Notes: generated by a model from the sequence alone, not told the origin. A stretch of DNA of 64,000 bases from Pseudomonas sp. S06B 330 (GCF_002845275.2 NZ_CP088149.1:2104501-2168500); one strand, 5' to 3'. Positions 55,331 through 64,000 are shown, counted from the stretch's first letter. Numbers and translations: made by a program.

Positions 55331-56216
55331 ACAGTTGGCGTCGGGCACCTTCGGTGATGGCGAGGATGCCCGGGTGCTTGACCTTGCGCTCCACCGAAAT
55401 GGCATAGAACGACTCGATGACCGCGTCGGTCTGGCCGATCCGCTCAACACCATATTGTCGACAGACCTCATCGGCAATCACGCTGGGGCCGATGAAGATC
55501 CCACTGCCGGATTGGCCGAAGGCCTGCATCAGTGCACTGTCGTCGAACTCGCCGACAATCCGCGGCTGGATTTGCTGCTCGGCGAACCAGCGCAGCAGGC
55601 GGCTACGAACCACGGTTTCCTGGCCGGGAATCAACAGCGGTGCGTGTTGCAGGCAGGCAGGGAAATCCTTGTCCAAACCCGCGGCCAGGGCAGGGGTGGC
55701 GAAGAAGCTGATGCCGCATTCACCCAGGCGCTGGCTGTAGCCCTTGATATCCAGGTAGCTGGGCATCGGACTGTCGGAAATCACCAAGTCCAGGCGCTGA
55801 ATCGCCAGGTCGGCCAACAAGCGCTCGAGCTTGTCTTCGCGGCAGCTCAGGCGCAGGGCGTCTTCCATGTCCATGGTAGGCGCCAACAGGCGATAGACGA
55901 TGGACTTGGGCACCACATCCGCCACCCCGACTCGAAACAGAATTTGCTGCTCATCCGGGCGGGTGCGCAGCATCGCCTCAAGCTCACCGCCAATCTGGAA
56001 CATCTGTTCGGCATAGGTCAGTGCCTGACGGCCGCTTTCGGTCAGCTCCAACTGCCGCCCGACCCGGCGAAACAGTTCGATGCCGTAGGTCTGTTCGAGC
56101 AGGCTGATCTGCCCGCTGATGGTTTGCGGCGTCAGGTTCAACTGCTCGCCGGCACGCACGATACTGCCGGTGCGGGCCACCACCCAGAAGTAATGTAGCT
56201 GCCGGTAATTGAGCAT
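55320..56216 (-). CDS. nhaR: LysR-family regulator NhaR
   Basis: A 298-residue regulator. The N-terminal helix-turn-helix includes the YFWVVARTGSIVRAGEQLNLTPQTISGQI region typical of NhaR, and the effector domain shares VGVADVVPKS, DLVISDSPM, GECGISFF and LLIPGQE with E. coli NhaR. NhaR activates sodium/proton antiporter genes in response to Na+; no antiporter is in this window, so the targets here are unknown. It is divergent from the small lipoprotein gene at 56353. Confidence 0.9.
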   Translation of the reverse strand: MLNYRQLHYFWVVARTGSIVRAGEQLNLTPQTISGQISLLEQTYGIELFRRVGRQLELTESGRQALTYAEQMFQIGGELEAMLRTRPDEQQILFRVGVADVVPKSIVYRLLAPTMDMEDALRLSCREDKLERLLADLAIQRLDLVISDSPMPSYLDIKGYSQRLGECGISFFATPALAAGLDKDFPACLQHAPLLIPGQETVVRSRLLRWFAEQQIQPRIVGEFDDSALMQAFGQSGSGIFIGPSVIADEVCRQYGVERIGQTDAVIESFYAISVERKVKHPGILAITEGARRQLFNW

Positions 56217-56352
56217 GGCTGTTTCTCGATTCGAAAAAACCGAAGTATAAACGGTAAAAATACGAATTTTCCTGATGTATCAAGATATTTAGAATCCCCA
56301 GCCATCACGGTGCCTTTAAGCAGGCACTGATCTATGACATGGAGATCTACCT

Positions 56353-56592
56353 ATGCTTTACCTCAAATCCATCGGTACACCCCTGGTGTTGCTGCTGGCA
56401 CTGCTGACCATGAGCGGCTGCGAGCAGGCGGAAAAATCCGCTCAGCAGATGCTCAACCAAGCAGCGGAGTCGGCCAAGCAAGCCATCGACCAAACCAACG
56501 AAGCCGCCCAGCAGGCCCTCAGCGAAGCCACCGGTTCCGAAGGCGACAAGGCTGCCAAGCCCGAAAGCGACGACAACGCTAAAGAAATCTGA
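56353..56592 (+). CDS. Small Ala/Gln-rich lipoprotein
   Basis: A 79-residue protein with a lipoprotein signal (LLALLTMSGC, lipobox Cys at 23) and a mature part of about 57 residues that is helical, Ala/Gln/Glu-rich and probably coiled coil (QQMLNQAAESAKQAIDQTN). GGAG lies 9 nt before the ATG. It is 31 nt upstream of the TerC gene and probably co-transcribed with it. Function unknown. Confidence 0.85.
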   Translation: MLYLKSIGTPLVLLLALLTMSGCEQAEKSAQQMLNQAAESAKQAIDQTNEAAQQALSEATGSEGDKAAKPESDDNAKEI

Positions 56593-56623
56593 CCCACCCC
56601 TTACCTCGATGCAGGATTGATTC

Positions 56624-57382
56624 ATGGAATACTTGTTGGAACTCGCTGCAAGCCCGACCGCCTGGGTAGCTCTGGCCACCCTGGTGGCCATGGAGATCGT
56701 GCTCGGCATCGATAACCTGATCTTCATCTCCATCCTGACCAACAAGTTGCCTGAGCAATTCCGCTCCAAGGCACGCCGCATCGGTATCAGCATGGCGCTG
56801 GTAATGCGCTTGGGTCTGCTCAGTACCATTGCCTGGATCGTGCAGCTGACCGAGCCGGTCATTGATGTGTTCGGCCATACCTTCTCCTGGAAGGACATGA
56901 TCCTGATTGCCGGTGGTCTGTTCCTGCTGTGGAAGGCAACTACTGAAATCCACGAGAGTGTCGACCCGCGGGCCAAGGCTGAAAGCAAGGCGTCCTCGAC
57001 CATCACCCTCGGCTTTGCTGCCGCTATCGGCCAGATCCTGGTGTTGGACATCGTCTTCTCGATCGACAGCATCATCACTGCAGTGGGCATGACTGAGCAC
57101 TTGCCAATCATGATCATCGCCGTGATTAGCGCTGTGGTTGTGATGTTGGTGGCCGCTGACCCGCTGGCCAAGTTCATCAACGACAACCCGACTGTGGTGA
57201 TGCTGGCCCTGGGCTTCCTGATCATGATCGGCATGACCCTGATCGCTGAAGGCTTTGGCGCTCACGTACCGAAAGGTTATGTGTATGCAGCGATGGCATT
57301 CTCTACTGCGATTGAAGCGCTGAACATCATGTCGCGCCGGGCGCGCTTGAAGCGCGAAGCGGCTGAAGGCGAGGCGCAGTAG
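56624..57382 (+). CDS. TerC/YgdQ-family integral membrane protein
   Basis: A 252-residue inner-membrane protein with seven or eight hydrophobic segments. Acidic membrane motifs typical of the TerC family are present: [15 protein letters not shown] near residue 25 and [16 protein letters not shown] near 145, both with buried Asp. Members are linked to metal (Mn) export and metalation of exported proteins. It follows the small lipoprotein. A short hairpin (AAGGGC/GCCCTT, 57388-57402) follows the stop. Confidence 0.92.
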   Translation: MEYLLELAASPTAWVALATLVAMEIVLGIDNLIFISILTNKLPEQFRSKARRIGISMALVMRLGLLSTIAWIVQLTEPVIDVFGHTFSWKDMILIAGGLFLLWKATTEIHESVDPRAKAESKASSTITLGFAAAIGQILVLDIVFSIDSIITAVGMTEHLPIMIIAVISAVVVMLVAADPLAKFINDNPTVVMLALGFLIMIGMTLIAEGFGAHVPKGYVYAAMAFSTAIEALNIMSRRARLKREAAEGEAQ

Positions 57383-57416
57383 TCACTAAGGGCTTTGCCC
57401 TTGTGGAGTGGTCCCT

Positions 57417-57503
57417 TGTGGGAGCCAGTCTTGCTGGCGATGGGCTCGACGCGGTGTCAGTTGCCGCGCAGTGCCTGCATCGCTGGCAGGGCCAGCTCCC
57501 ACA
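57417..57503. repeat. REPIN (second copy, inverted)
   Basis: TGTGGGAGCCAGTCTTGCTGG and its inverted partner GCAGGGCCAGCTCCCACA bound 87 bp. The interior (GGTGTCAGTTGCCGCGCAGTGCCTGCATCG) is the reverse complement type of the element at 42863-42949, with scattered differences. Confidence 0.88.
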
Positions 57504-57517
57504 GGTTTTTTTGCAGG

Positions 57518-57694
57518 TCAATGTGCATTGGCATGCCGGCGGCTACGCCGGGTCGGTACAGGCTCGCTGGTGTTCTTCGGCAAGGTGTGATGCGGGTGAT
57601 GGCGGCGGGCAATCCGCAGCACGCCCCACAGCATGGCGGCGGCGACGCTCAACCAGGCGCCTACCAGCATGATGATCGCCATTGTCAGGCTCAT
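57518..57694 (-). CDS. Small single-span membrane protein
   Basis: A 58-residue protein with one membrane helix (TMAIIMLVGAWLSVAAAMLWGVL) and a basic, His-rich tail (RIARRHHPHHTLPKN). ATG 57694 has a strong GAGGAGG 7 nt upstream, which sets the start. The open frame extends 17 codons further without an equal site. Function unknown. The topology suggests a cytoplasmic tail by the positive-inside rule. Confidence 0.68.
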   Translation of the reverse strand: MSLTMAIIMLVGAWLSVAAAMLWGVLRIARRHHPHHTLPKNTSEPVPTRRSRRHANAH

Positions 57695-57912
57695 GTCTGC
57701 CTCCTCAGGTCCCTGGCCAGCCCATAATGCTTGCCATGCGGACACCCCTAGAGTCTAGCCGAAGCCATGTTGCAGGCTATTGACCGATGGTCTAGGCCCT
57801 TGGGCCGCTTTGTTCTAAGCCGCCTGCACTCTATACCCACGACGCTAGCCAGCCTATGATCGCACTCCAGGGCCGGGCGCTGTCTGCCAGGCATCAGCAC
57901 AAGCGAGCGTTC

Positions 57913-58599
57913 ATGCTGCCACTGTCTACCCGATGTTCTTCAATCGCCCCGCGGCGCCTGCTGGCCGCCTGCGCGGTGGCATTAGCCCTGGCCGGTTGTG
58001 CCAGTCAGCCTGCAGCGCCGATCAAGGGTTTGCCGCAGCGGGTCGAAATCGGCTCAGTGCCGTTCTACCGCGGCAACGCCAACCAGAGCGCGCCGATGGC
58101 CTTGGCAGCGATCCTTTCGCAACAGGGCGTGCGCATTACCCCAGGTTTGCTTGAGCAACCCCTGGGTCTGCCGCAGGGCGTGGACAAACTGCAGGATTCG
58201 ATGCAAAACGTCGCCCGTCAGTACGGCATGGTGGTCTATCCACTGGAGCCGAAACTGAACGCCTTGCTGGCCCAGGTGGCCGCAGGTAATCCAGTGCTGT
58301 TGCGCTATGCCGAAGGCTCGACGTTCTTCTCTGAACCGCGCTATGCCGTGCTGGTCGGTTACGACAGCTACAAGCAGCGGGTACTGCTGCGTGCCGGTAT
58401 GCACCGGCGCATGTTGATGGACTTCGATGACTTCACATCGGCATGGAATGAGCAGGGGAGTTGGGCAGTGTTGGTGCAGCCGCCGGGCCAATTGCCGGCC
58501 CAAGTTGACCGTCAGCGTTGGCTGAAGGCGGCCAATGACCTGGCCCAGGCGGGCCAGGAACAAGCAGCCCGCCAGGCCGTCAGCGCCCTGGGGCAGTGA
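57913..58599 (+). CDS. C39-peptidase-like lipoprotein lacking catalytic residues
   Basis: A 228-residue lipoprotein (ACAVALALAGC lipobox) with a C39/papain-like domain. In the related PA2778-type peptidases the first motif reads like QCGPAALA. Here it is NQSAPMALAAIL, so the catalytic Cys position is Ser and the Gly is Ala. The His motif before VxVGYD reads PRYAVLVGYD, with Arg for His. It is therefore probably inactive and may bind peptides or act as a periplasmic structural factor. I prefer ATG 57913; the frame opens at 57856. Confidence 0.78.
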   Translation: MLPLSTRCSSIAPRRLLAACAVALALAGCASQPAAPIKGLPQRVEIGSVPFYRGNANQSAPMALAAILSQQGVRITPGLLEQPLGLPQGVDKLQDSMQNVARQYGMVVYPLEPKLNALLAQVAAGNPVLLRYAEGSTFFSEPRYAVLVGYDSYKQRVLLRAGMHRRMLMDFDDFTSAWNEQGSWAVLVQPPGQLPAQVDRQRWLKAANDLAQAGQEQAARQAVSALGQ

Positions 58600-58620
58600 C
58601 GGCGCGGGCGGGCTTTGGGC

Positions 58621-59904
58621 TTAGAAGCCCAGGCGGTCGCGCAGACTGTAGTACCAGGCACCCAGGGCGCTGAACGGTACGCGCAGCAGCTGGCCACCCG
58701 GGAACGGGTAGTGCGGCAGCTCGGCGAAGGCGTCGAAACGCTCAGCCTGACCACGCAGGGCCTCGGCCAGCACCTTGCCCGCCAGGTGGGTGTAGGTGAC
58801 GCCGTGGCCACTGCAACCCTGCGAGTAGTAGATGTTGTCGCCCAGACGGCCGACCTGAGGCAGGCGCGACAGGGTCAGCAGGAAGTTACCAGTCCAGGCG
58901 TAGTCGATCTTCACGTCTTTGAGCTGGGGGAAGGCCTTGAGCATTTTCGGCCGGATAATGGCTTCGATGTTCGCAGGATCACGCGCGCCGTACACCACGC
59001 CACCACCGAAGATCAGGCGCTTGTCGCCGGTCAGGCGGTAGTAGTCGAGCAGGTAGTTGCAGTCTTCGACGCAGTAGTCTTGCGGCAGCAGCTGGCGGGC
59101 CAGATCGTCGCCCAGTGGCTCAGTGGTGATCACCTGAGTACCGCACGGCATGGACTTGGCGGCCAGTTCCGGCACCAGATTGCCCAGGTAGGCGTTACCG
59201 GCCACGATGATGAACTTGGCGCGCACTTTACCTTGCGGAGTGTGCACAACCGGGTTGGCGCCACGCTCGATGCGTACCGCTGGAGATTGTTCGTAGATCT
59301 TGCCGCCCAGCGACTCGACCGCGGCGGCTTCGCCCAGGGCCAGGTTCAACGGATGGATGTGGCCGCCGCTCATGTCGAGCATGCCGCCCAGGTACTGATC
59401 GCAATCGACGACTTCACGAATGCGCTTCTGGTCCATCAGTTCCAGTTGGGTATGGCCGAAGCGCTCCCACAGGCGTTTTTGCGATTCCAGGTGGCCCATC
59501 TGCTTGGGGGTCAGGGCAGCGAATACGCCACCGTCTTTCAGGTCGCACTGGATGTTGTACTTGGCCACGCGCTCACGGATGATGCGCCCGCCCTCGAAAG
59601 CCATGTGGCCGAGCAGCTGTGCTTGTTTAGGGCCGACGGTGCGTTCGATGACATCGATGTCGCGGCTATAACTGTTGACGATCTGGCCACCGTTGCGGCC
59701 CGAAGCGCCGAAACCGACTTTGGCGGCTTCCAGCACGGTCACACTAAAGCCCGCTTCCAGCAGGAACAGGGCGCTGGACAAACCGGTGTAGCCTGCGCCG
59801 ATCACGCAGACGTCGGTCTGTACCTCTTCCTGCAGCGCCGGGCGCGGCGGTACCGGATTGGCCGATGCGGCGTAGTAGGACTGAGGGTAGGGGGTATTGG
59901 ACAT
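58621..59904 (-). CDS. puuB: FAD-dependent amine oxidase, PuuB/OrdL-like
   Basis: A 427-residue flavoprotein of the D-amino-acid-oxidase/glycine-oxidase superfamily. It has the FAD motif VCVIGAGYTGLSSALFLLEAG, ASGRNGGQ after it and a C-terminal YYSQGCSGHGVTYTHLAGKVLAE, all typical of gamma-glutamylputrescine oxidase and relatives. The start ATG 59904 (MSNTPYPQSYYAAS) has AGAGG upstream. The exact amine substrate cannot be read from sequence. No other puu genes are in the window. Confidence 0.85.
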   Translation of the reverse strand: MSNTPYPQSYYAASANPVPPRPALQEEVQTDVCVIGAGYTGLSSALFLLEAGFSVTVLEAAKVGFGASGRNGGQIVNSYSRDIDVIERTVGPKQAQLLGHMAFEGGRIIRERVAKYNIQCDLKDGGVFAALTPKQMGHLESQKRLWERFGHTQLELMDQKRIREVVDCDQYLGGMLDMSGGHIHPLNLALGEAAAVESLGGKIYEQSPAVRIERGANPVVHTPQGKVRAKFIIVAGNAYLGNLVPELAAKSMPCGTQVITTEPLGDDLARQLLPQDYCVEDCNYLLDYYRLTGDKRLIFGGGVVYGARDPANIEAIIRPKMLKAFPQLKDVKIDYAWTGNFLLTLSRLPQVGRLGDNIYYSQGCSGHGVTYTHLAGKVLAEALRGQAERFDAFAELPHYPFPGGQLLRVPFSALGAWYYSLRDRLGF

Positions 59905-60052
59905 GCTGCGAAACCTCTGTTTTATATTTTTTACGACTGTACCGATGCTATCAATAATAATAAACACCCGCTAGTCGTGTGTTAAAAATCCTTTACCCCC
60001 CCGGTTTTGGCAAATACGTTTGATATTCAGTGAGTTAGCTTGAAAAAAACAG

Positions 60053-60080
60053 TTGACACTGTCTGACGAATGCGTAGAAT
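60053..60080 (+). promoter_or_regulatory. Sigma-70 promoter of the first tRNA-Val
   Basis: TTGACA (60053-60058), 16 nt, TAGAAT (60075-60080), ending 14 nt before the tRNA. Confidence 0.75.
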
Positions 60081-60094
60081 GCCGCCACACAGCA

Positions 60095-60170
60095 GGCACA
60101 TAGCTCAGTTGGTTAGAGCACCACCTTGACATGGTGGGGGTCGTTGGTTCGAATCCAATTGTGCCTACCA
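60095..60170 (+). tRNA. tRNA-Val (GAC)
   Basis: 76 nt with encoded CCA. The acceptor GGCACAT pairs with GTGCCT. The anticodon arm is CCACC-TTGACAT-GGTGG, anticodon GAC at 60128-60130. The T-loop is GGTTCGAATCC. Confidence 0.97.
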
Positions 60171-60199
60171 AATCAAATCCGCCCCTGCTGGCGGTGCTG

Positions 60200-60229
60200 A
60201 AAAGGCGATCCGAGAGGGTCGCCTTTTTT
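60200..60229 (+). terminator. Terminator of the first tRNA-Val
   Basis: AAAAGGCGATCC pairs with GGGTCGCCTTTT around GAGA and ends in TTTTTT. Confidence 0.93.
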
Positions 60230-60286
60230 GTTTTGCGGCGTTTTGTGTAAAAGTTCAAAGCTGCTGATTTTTTTATAAAATTTCGC

Positions 60287-60315
60287 TTTACGACAGGTAC
60301 AGACCTGCGTATTAT
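60287..60315 (+). promoter_or_regulatory. Sigma-70 promoter of the second tRNA-Val
   Basis: TTTACG (60287-60292), 17 nt, TATTAT (60310-60315), ending 13 nt before the tRNA. Confidence 0.7.
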
Positions 60316-60328
60316 GCGCCCCACAGCA

Positions 60329-60404
60329 GGCACATAGCTCAGTTGGTTAGAGCACCACCTTGACATGGTGGGGGTCGTTGGTTCGAGTCCAATTGTGCCT
60401 ACCA
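60329..60404 (+). tRNA. tRNA-Val (GAC), second copy
   Basis: Identical to the first copy apart from one T-loop base (GAGTCC instead of GAATCC). Its own promoter and terminator show it is an independent transcription unit. Confidence 0.97.
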
Positions 60405-60415
60405 AATCTCGACAG

Positions 60416-60445
60416 AAAGGGCGATCCGAAAGGATCGCCCTTTTT
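60416..60445 (+). terminator. Terminator of the second tRNA-Val
   Basis: A 12-bp stem (60416-60427 with 60432-60443) with a GAAA tetraloop, then a T-run. Confidence 0.94.
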
Positions 60446-60579
60446 GCATTCTGCTGCGCTCGGATTACTGCAATATCGGGGCTGCGTTGCAGCCCAATCG
60501 CCGGCAAGGCCACCGATTGTACCCCCTGGGGTAGCCCACAAATGCTAAAATCCGCCGCTTGAATTCAGGAGGTAGACGC

Positions 60580-61149
60580 GTGCGCAAAGTGGCGATGGTA
60601 ATGGCGGTATTGGCTCTGGCCGGCTGCGAAAATGCAGTCGAAGGCGTGCACAAGCAAATTGCCGAGCAGTTGCCCAACCCCAAAACAGCCAAGTTCGGCA
60701 ACGTGCGGATCGACAAGCAGGGCGCCATCTGCGGCCAGGTGCGCAGCAAAGACGACGCCGGTGCCTTCCTGCCTTACCGCAGCTATGTCGCCATCAAGCA
60801 GGCCGACGGCTACGAAATCATCCTCGCCGACAAGGGCAGCAACCTGCGTATCCGCGACATCTGTGGTGGTGCCGATCTGCAGCGCCGTGCCGACGCCCTG
60901 GCTGAGCAGCCGGCGCCTGAAGGCTGGGATGTCGAAATCGTCCAGGGCCCGAACATGGGCGCCCTCAGTGACATGACCGCGCGCCTGATCGAAAAGCAGA
61001 TCCCTTCGTCCGTTGAATACCGTGACGGCAAACCGGTTGTTCTGCTCGGCCCGTTCCCTACCAAGGCCGAAGCGCAAACCCGCCAAGAGGATGTCATGGC
61101 GCGCCTGGGCACCGACTCGGTAGTCATCCAGCACGGCGTCACCCGCTAG
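60580..61149 (+). CDS. Lipoprotein with SPOR-like C-terminus
   Basis: A 189-residue protein. GTG 60580 is the start: AGGAGGT lies 6 nt before it, and it gives a proper lipoprotein signal (VAMVMAVLALAGC). The middle (AKFGNVRIDKQGAICGQVRSKDDAGAF) is a small beta-rich domain found in pseudomonad lipoproteins. The end (VEYRDGKPVVLLGPFPTKAEAQTRQ) looks like a SPOR peptidoglycan-binding repeat. It is probably a periplasmic envelope protein; its partner is unknown. Confidence 0.83.
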   Translation: MRKVAMVMAVLALAGCENAVEGVHKQIAEQLPNPKTAKFGNVRIDKQGAICGQVRSKDDAGAFLPYRSYVAIKQADGYEIILADKGSNLRIRDICGGADLQRRADALAEQPAPEGWDVEIVQGPNMGALSDMTARLIEKQIPSSVEYRDGKPVVLLGPFPTKAEAQTRQEDVMARLGTDSVVIQHGVTR

Positions 61150-61202
61150 CCAGGGCCTTCCCCGGCCCCGTACACTCACGGCTCAACGCAAGGAGAGCCG
61201 TG

Positions 61203-61718
61203 ATGAAGGATGCATCCCCCGCCATAACCCTGCAGCGCGCCACCGCTCAACACATCGATGGCTTGGTCGCGCTGTACAGCCACCCGCAAGTCACCCGCCA
61301 AACCACGCAACTGCCCTTTCTGTCAGGCGATCTCTGGCGCCAGCGCCTGAGCCAGCACAATGAGCACATCTTGCCCCTGGTCGCCGTGCATCAAGGTGAA
61401 GTGATCGGCAACTGCTCGCTGGATCAGAGCACCCGCGTGCGTCGCGCGCACAGTGGCAGTATCGGCATGGCCGTGGCGCCCGCCTGGCAAGGGCAGGGCG
61501 TGGGCAGTCGCTTGCTGGCGGCGGCGCTTGAGGTGGCGGACAACTGGATGGGCCTGCAGCGGGTTGAGCTTACGGTCTACACCGACAATCAACCGGCGCT
61601 GGCCTTGTACAAGCGCCATGGCTTTGATGTCGAAGGACAATTGCTTGACTATGCTTTGCGGGACGGCAGGTTGACCGACGTTTACAGCATGGCACGTCTG
61701 AAACGACGTGAACGTTGA
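61203..61718 (+). CDS. GNAT-family N-acetyltransferase
   Basis: A 171-residue cytoplasmic acetyltransferase with the acetyl-CoA site SIGMAVAPAWQGQGVGSRLLAAALEVADNW (Q-x-x-G-x-G) and the C-terminal VYTDNQPALALYKRHGFDVEG motif. It resembles the RimI/YhhY-like group. ATG 61203 and GTG 61200 share an AAGGAG site; I give the ATG. The HD-domain gene starts 13 nt after its stop, so the two are probably co-transcribed. Confidence 0.87.
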   Translation: MKDASPAITLQRATAQHIDGLVALYSHPQVTRQTTQLPFLSGDLWRQRLSQHNEHILPLVAVHQGEVIGNCSLDQSTRVRRAHSGSIGMAVAPAWQGQGVGSRLLAAALEVADNWMGLQRVELTVYTDNQPALALYKRHGFDVEGQLLDYALRDGRLTDVYSMARLKRRER

Positions 61719-61731
61719 GCAGGAGGGCCTT

Positions 61732-62157
61732 ATGTCTACACTGGAGCGGGCCATTGCAGTGGCGGCCAGGGCGCACGAGGGGCAGCAGGACAAGGGCGGC
61801 GCCGCTTATATCCTGCATCCGTTGCGGGTGATGCTGCGGGTCTCGACTGCCGAACAGCGCATCGTCGCCGTGTTGCACGATGTGCTTGAAGATTCGGCCA
61901 TGACCTTGTCGGACCTGGCCCGTGAGGGCTTTGCCCTGAAGATCCTGGCGGCAGTGCAGGCACTGAGCCGCCGGGACGAAGAAAGCTATGAGGCATTCGT
62001 CATCCGCCTGGGTGGCGACCCCTTGGCGCGGGTGGTGAAACTTGCCGACCTTGCCGATAACAGTGACCTCTCGCGCATCGCCATGCCTGGCCCGGAAGAC
62101 ATGGCACGGCTGGCCCGCTACCAGCAGGCCAGCGCCTACCTGCAGGCGCTGGCCTGA
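61732..62157 (+). CDS. HD-domain phosphohydrolase, small (RelA/SpoT hydrolase-like)
   Basis: A 141-residue HD-domain protein like the hydrolase half of SpoT/MESH1: HEGQQDKGGAAYILHPLRVM supplies the first His, and VAVLHDVLEDSAMT the HD motif, followed by ED. It lacks synthetase and regulatory domains, so it could be a small alarmone hydrolase or another nucleotide hydrolase. AGGAGG lies 6 nt before ATG 61732. It ends 3 bp before the convergent endonuclease gene. Confidence 0.85.
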   Translation: MSTLERAIAVAARAHEGQQDKGGAAYILHPLRVMLRVSTAEQRIVAVLHDVLEDSAMTLSDLAREGFALKILAAVQALSRRDEESYEAFVIRLGGDPLARVVKLADLADNSDLSRIAMPGPEDMARLARYQQASAYLQALA

Positions 62158-62160
62158 ACC

Positions 62161-62853
62161 TCAGCCGCAGGCGCTGAGGTTAACCGGGCCGACAAACTCA
62201 TTGCCGTGGCCCATCACGCAGGCCACACGTTGATTGCGCTGGCGCTCCCAGGGTTGTGGCGGGTAGGTTTTGTTCCAGGCCTCATAGAGCTGGCGGTCCT
62301 GTTTCGACAGCTTGAGGCTGTACTGCTTGCTCATATAGAAGTAGGTGCGTGCAATCATCCCGCGGATTGACGGGCGTGGCATGACCTTCTTGGCTTTGAA
62401 GTCCACTTGGGTCAGGCACGACCCGTACTGTCCGCGCTGTTCGGGCAACCAGCCAAAACTGAAGTTGCTGCGATCACCGTTGACCTCACCGATGCTCGGC
62501 ACCAGGTTGTGCAGGTCGGCTTCAGCGCGCTGGAAGACCCTGTCATTACGGGTACAGTTCTTGCGCCCGCCGTCCTGCCAGCACTGGCGCTGATGGCCGA
62601 TTTGCCAGGCCGGGACGATGTGCTCCCATTCGATGCGCGAAGCGCGGTTGGCGTTTTTACGTGGAACGTAGCCGCACGCCGCAAGGTCGACCTTGTTGCC
62701 GTTGTACTTGCAGCCACAGTAAAACTCGGTGGACTGCGGCGCATACAGGCGCCAGGCAATCTTCTTGGCTTCGCTGAAGGTGCGGGGTGCATCGGCGTGG
62801 GCGGCAGTAATACTGAACAGCAGGCAAGCGACTGCAAAAAACGAAACTCTCAT
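62161..62853 (-). CDS. endA: Endonuclease I (EndA/Dns-type), secreted
   Basis: A 230-residue DNase with a signal peptide (VACLLFSITAAHADA) and the endonuclease I core. IEWEHIVPA carries the beta-beta-alpha-metal His, NDRVFQRAEADLHNLVPSIGEVNGDRSNF carries the Asn/Asp metal region and RGMIARTYFYMS follows. Several Cys residues suggest periplasmic disulfides. It starts 6 bp after the DUF1654 gene stop on the same strand, so the two are probably co-transcribed. It cuts double-stranded DNA in the periplasm or outside the cell. Confidence 0.9.
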   Translation of the reverse strand: MRVSFFAVACLLFSITAAHADAPRTFSEAKKIAWRLYAPQSTEFYCGCKYNGNKVDLAACGYVPRKNANRASRIEWEHIVPAWQIGHQRQCWQDGGRKNCTRNDRVFQRAEADLHNLVPSIGEVNGDRSNFSFGWLPEQRGQYGSCLTQVDFKAKKVMPRPSIRGMIARTYFYMSKQYSLKLSKQDRQLYEAWNKTYPPQPWERQRNQRVACVMGHGNEFVGPVNLSACG

Positions 62854-62859
62854 GCGCGG

Positions 62860-63099
62860 TCAATCTTCCTTTGGCACAACCCAGAAAATCTGCACGCCAC
62901 CGTCATCGCGGTAGGCGAGGGTGACGTTGTCGTTCTCGGCGATTTCCTCAAGCAGGGTTGCCCAATCGTCAGGCGACTCATGCTCCAGGCGGAAGATCAG
63001 TGCGGCTCGCGCCTTTTGTGCGGTCGGTGAATTGATGATTTTCTGGATGCGGATGCCCAGTTGCTCGTAACTGCTGGCAGGGGCGGAAGTGGTGGCCAC
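62860..63099 (-). CDS. DUF1654 protein
   Basis: A 79-residue protein of the Pseudomonas DUF1654 family: SYEQLGIRIQKIINSPTAQKAR, LIFRLEHESPDDWATLLEEI and the end VTLAYRDDGGVQIFW. GTG 63099 with AAGGA 7 nt upstream is the better start; a longer frame reaches 63150. Function is unknown. It lies directly upstream of endA. Confidence 0.85.
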   Translation of the reverse strand: MATTSAPASSYEQLGIRIQKIINSPTAQKARAALIFRLEHESPDDWATLLEEIAENDNVTLAYRDDGGVQIFWVVPKED

Positions 63100-63250
63100 G
63101 AAACGTTCCTTATTTAGCTGTATGCGCATACAGTATTTTACTGTAGGCATTTTCGCAACAGCTTGTCAGTGAAAGAGCGCATGTGACCGCAAACCGCGCT
63201 GTTTGCTGCGGCCTGTTTAAAGTTTTTTTGCTGAGGGTGGGGGGAGGTGC

Positions 63251-63278
63251 GCTTGCCCGTCCTACAGGGCGGGCAAGC
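63251..63278. terminator. Hairpin after ansB
   Basis: GCTTGCCCG/CGGGCAAGC with inner CC/GG pairs around TACA. It lies 18 nt past the ansB stop and has no clear U-run. Confidence 0.6.
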
Positions 63279-63295
63279 GTTGCCGGGAGCTGGAC

Positions 63296-64000
<705 letters not shown>

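Noticed and set aside
59971..60513. 180-codon frame antisense to the two tRNA-Val genes
   Set aside because: It contains the same peptide twice only because the two tRNAs are near-identical. This is a known type of false protein call over tRNA genes.

Overview
The window is Pseudomonas chromosome, most likely a fluorescent species near the P. putida group. Three things point there: a pyoverdine locus (pvdE, pvdO, pvdN, pvdM, pvdA, a ferripyoverdine receptor and four NRPS genes), high-GC coding bias, and Pseudomonas families such as DUF1654, REP/REPIN repeats and periplasmic glutaminase-asparaginase. The species call is inference.

Bases 1-16000 hold the + strand arm of the locus. An NRPS gene truncated by the window edge is fused at its C-terminus to a SyrP/TauD-type aspartate beta-hydroxylase. 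It overlaps a small NRPS with a degenerate condensation domain and an Asp-specific adenylation domain. A hairpin and an imperfect iron-starvation box precede the TonB-dependent receptor with a signalling domain (FpvA), which ends at a strong terminator. A REP cluster follows.

Bases 15042-41190 hold the - strand arm, transcribed right to left: pvdM, pvdN, pvdO, pvdE, two giant NRPS genes (the second ends in a thioesterase) and an esterase. pvdA runs divergently at 41418. A second pvdM-like gene lies at 42982-44337. I found five perfect TAAAT-N16-CGT boxes, before pvdM, pvdA, pvdE, the first - strand NRPS and the second pvdM-like gene. These look like sites for a PvdS-type sigma factor. Reading the A-domain codes and assuming the order + arm then - arm, the C-terminal part of the pyoverdine would be D-Ser, Ala, OH-Asp, D-Gln(?), Dab, Thr, D-Ser, cyclo-OH-Orn. 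The chromophore NRPS (PvdL), PvdS, PvdH, PvdQ, PvdP and the PvdRT-OpmQ pump are not in the window.

Bases 44500-52000 are more mosaic: a coiled-coil protein, PBP7, an acetyltransferase with a divergent MocR/PdxR regulator between imperfect 97-bp direct repeats, an AT-richer glycosyltransferase-like gene, a shikimate dehydrogenase-like gene, two tandem homologous candidate small RNAs, and a 137-bp MITE-like element with a CTAG duplication.

Bases 52000-64000 are ordinary chromosome: YceH, SstT, an MFS exporter, NhaR, a small lipoprotein, a TerC protein, a small membrane protein, a C39-like pseudopeptidase lipoprotein, a PuuB-like oxidase, two tRNA-Val(GAC) genes with separate promoters and terminators, a SPOR-like lipoprotein, a GNAT protein, an HD protein, endonuclease I, a DUF1654 protein and the 3' part of ansB. 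I found no rRNA, CRISPR array, intact transposase or replication origin.
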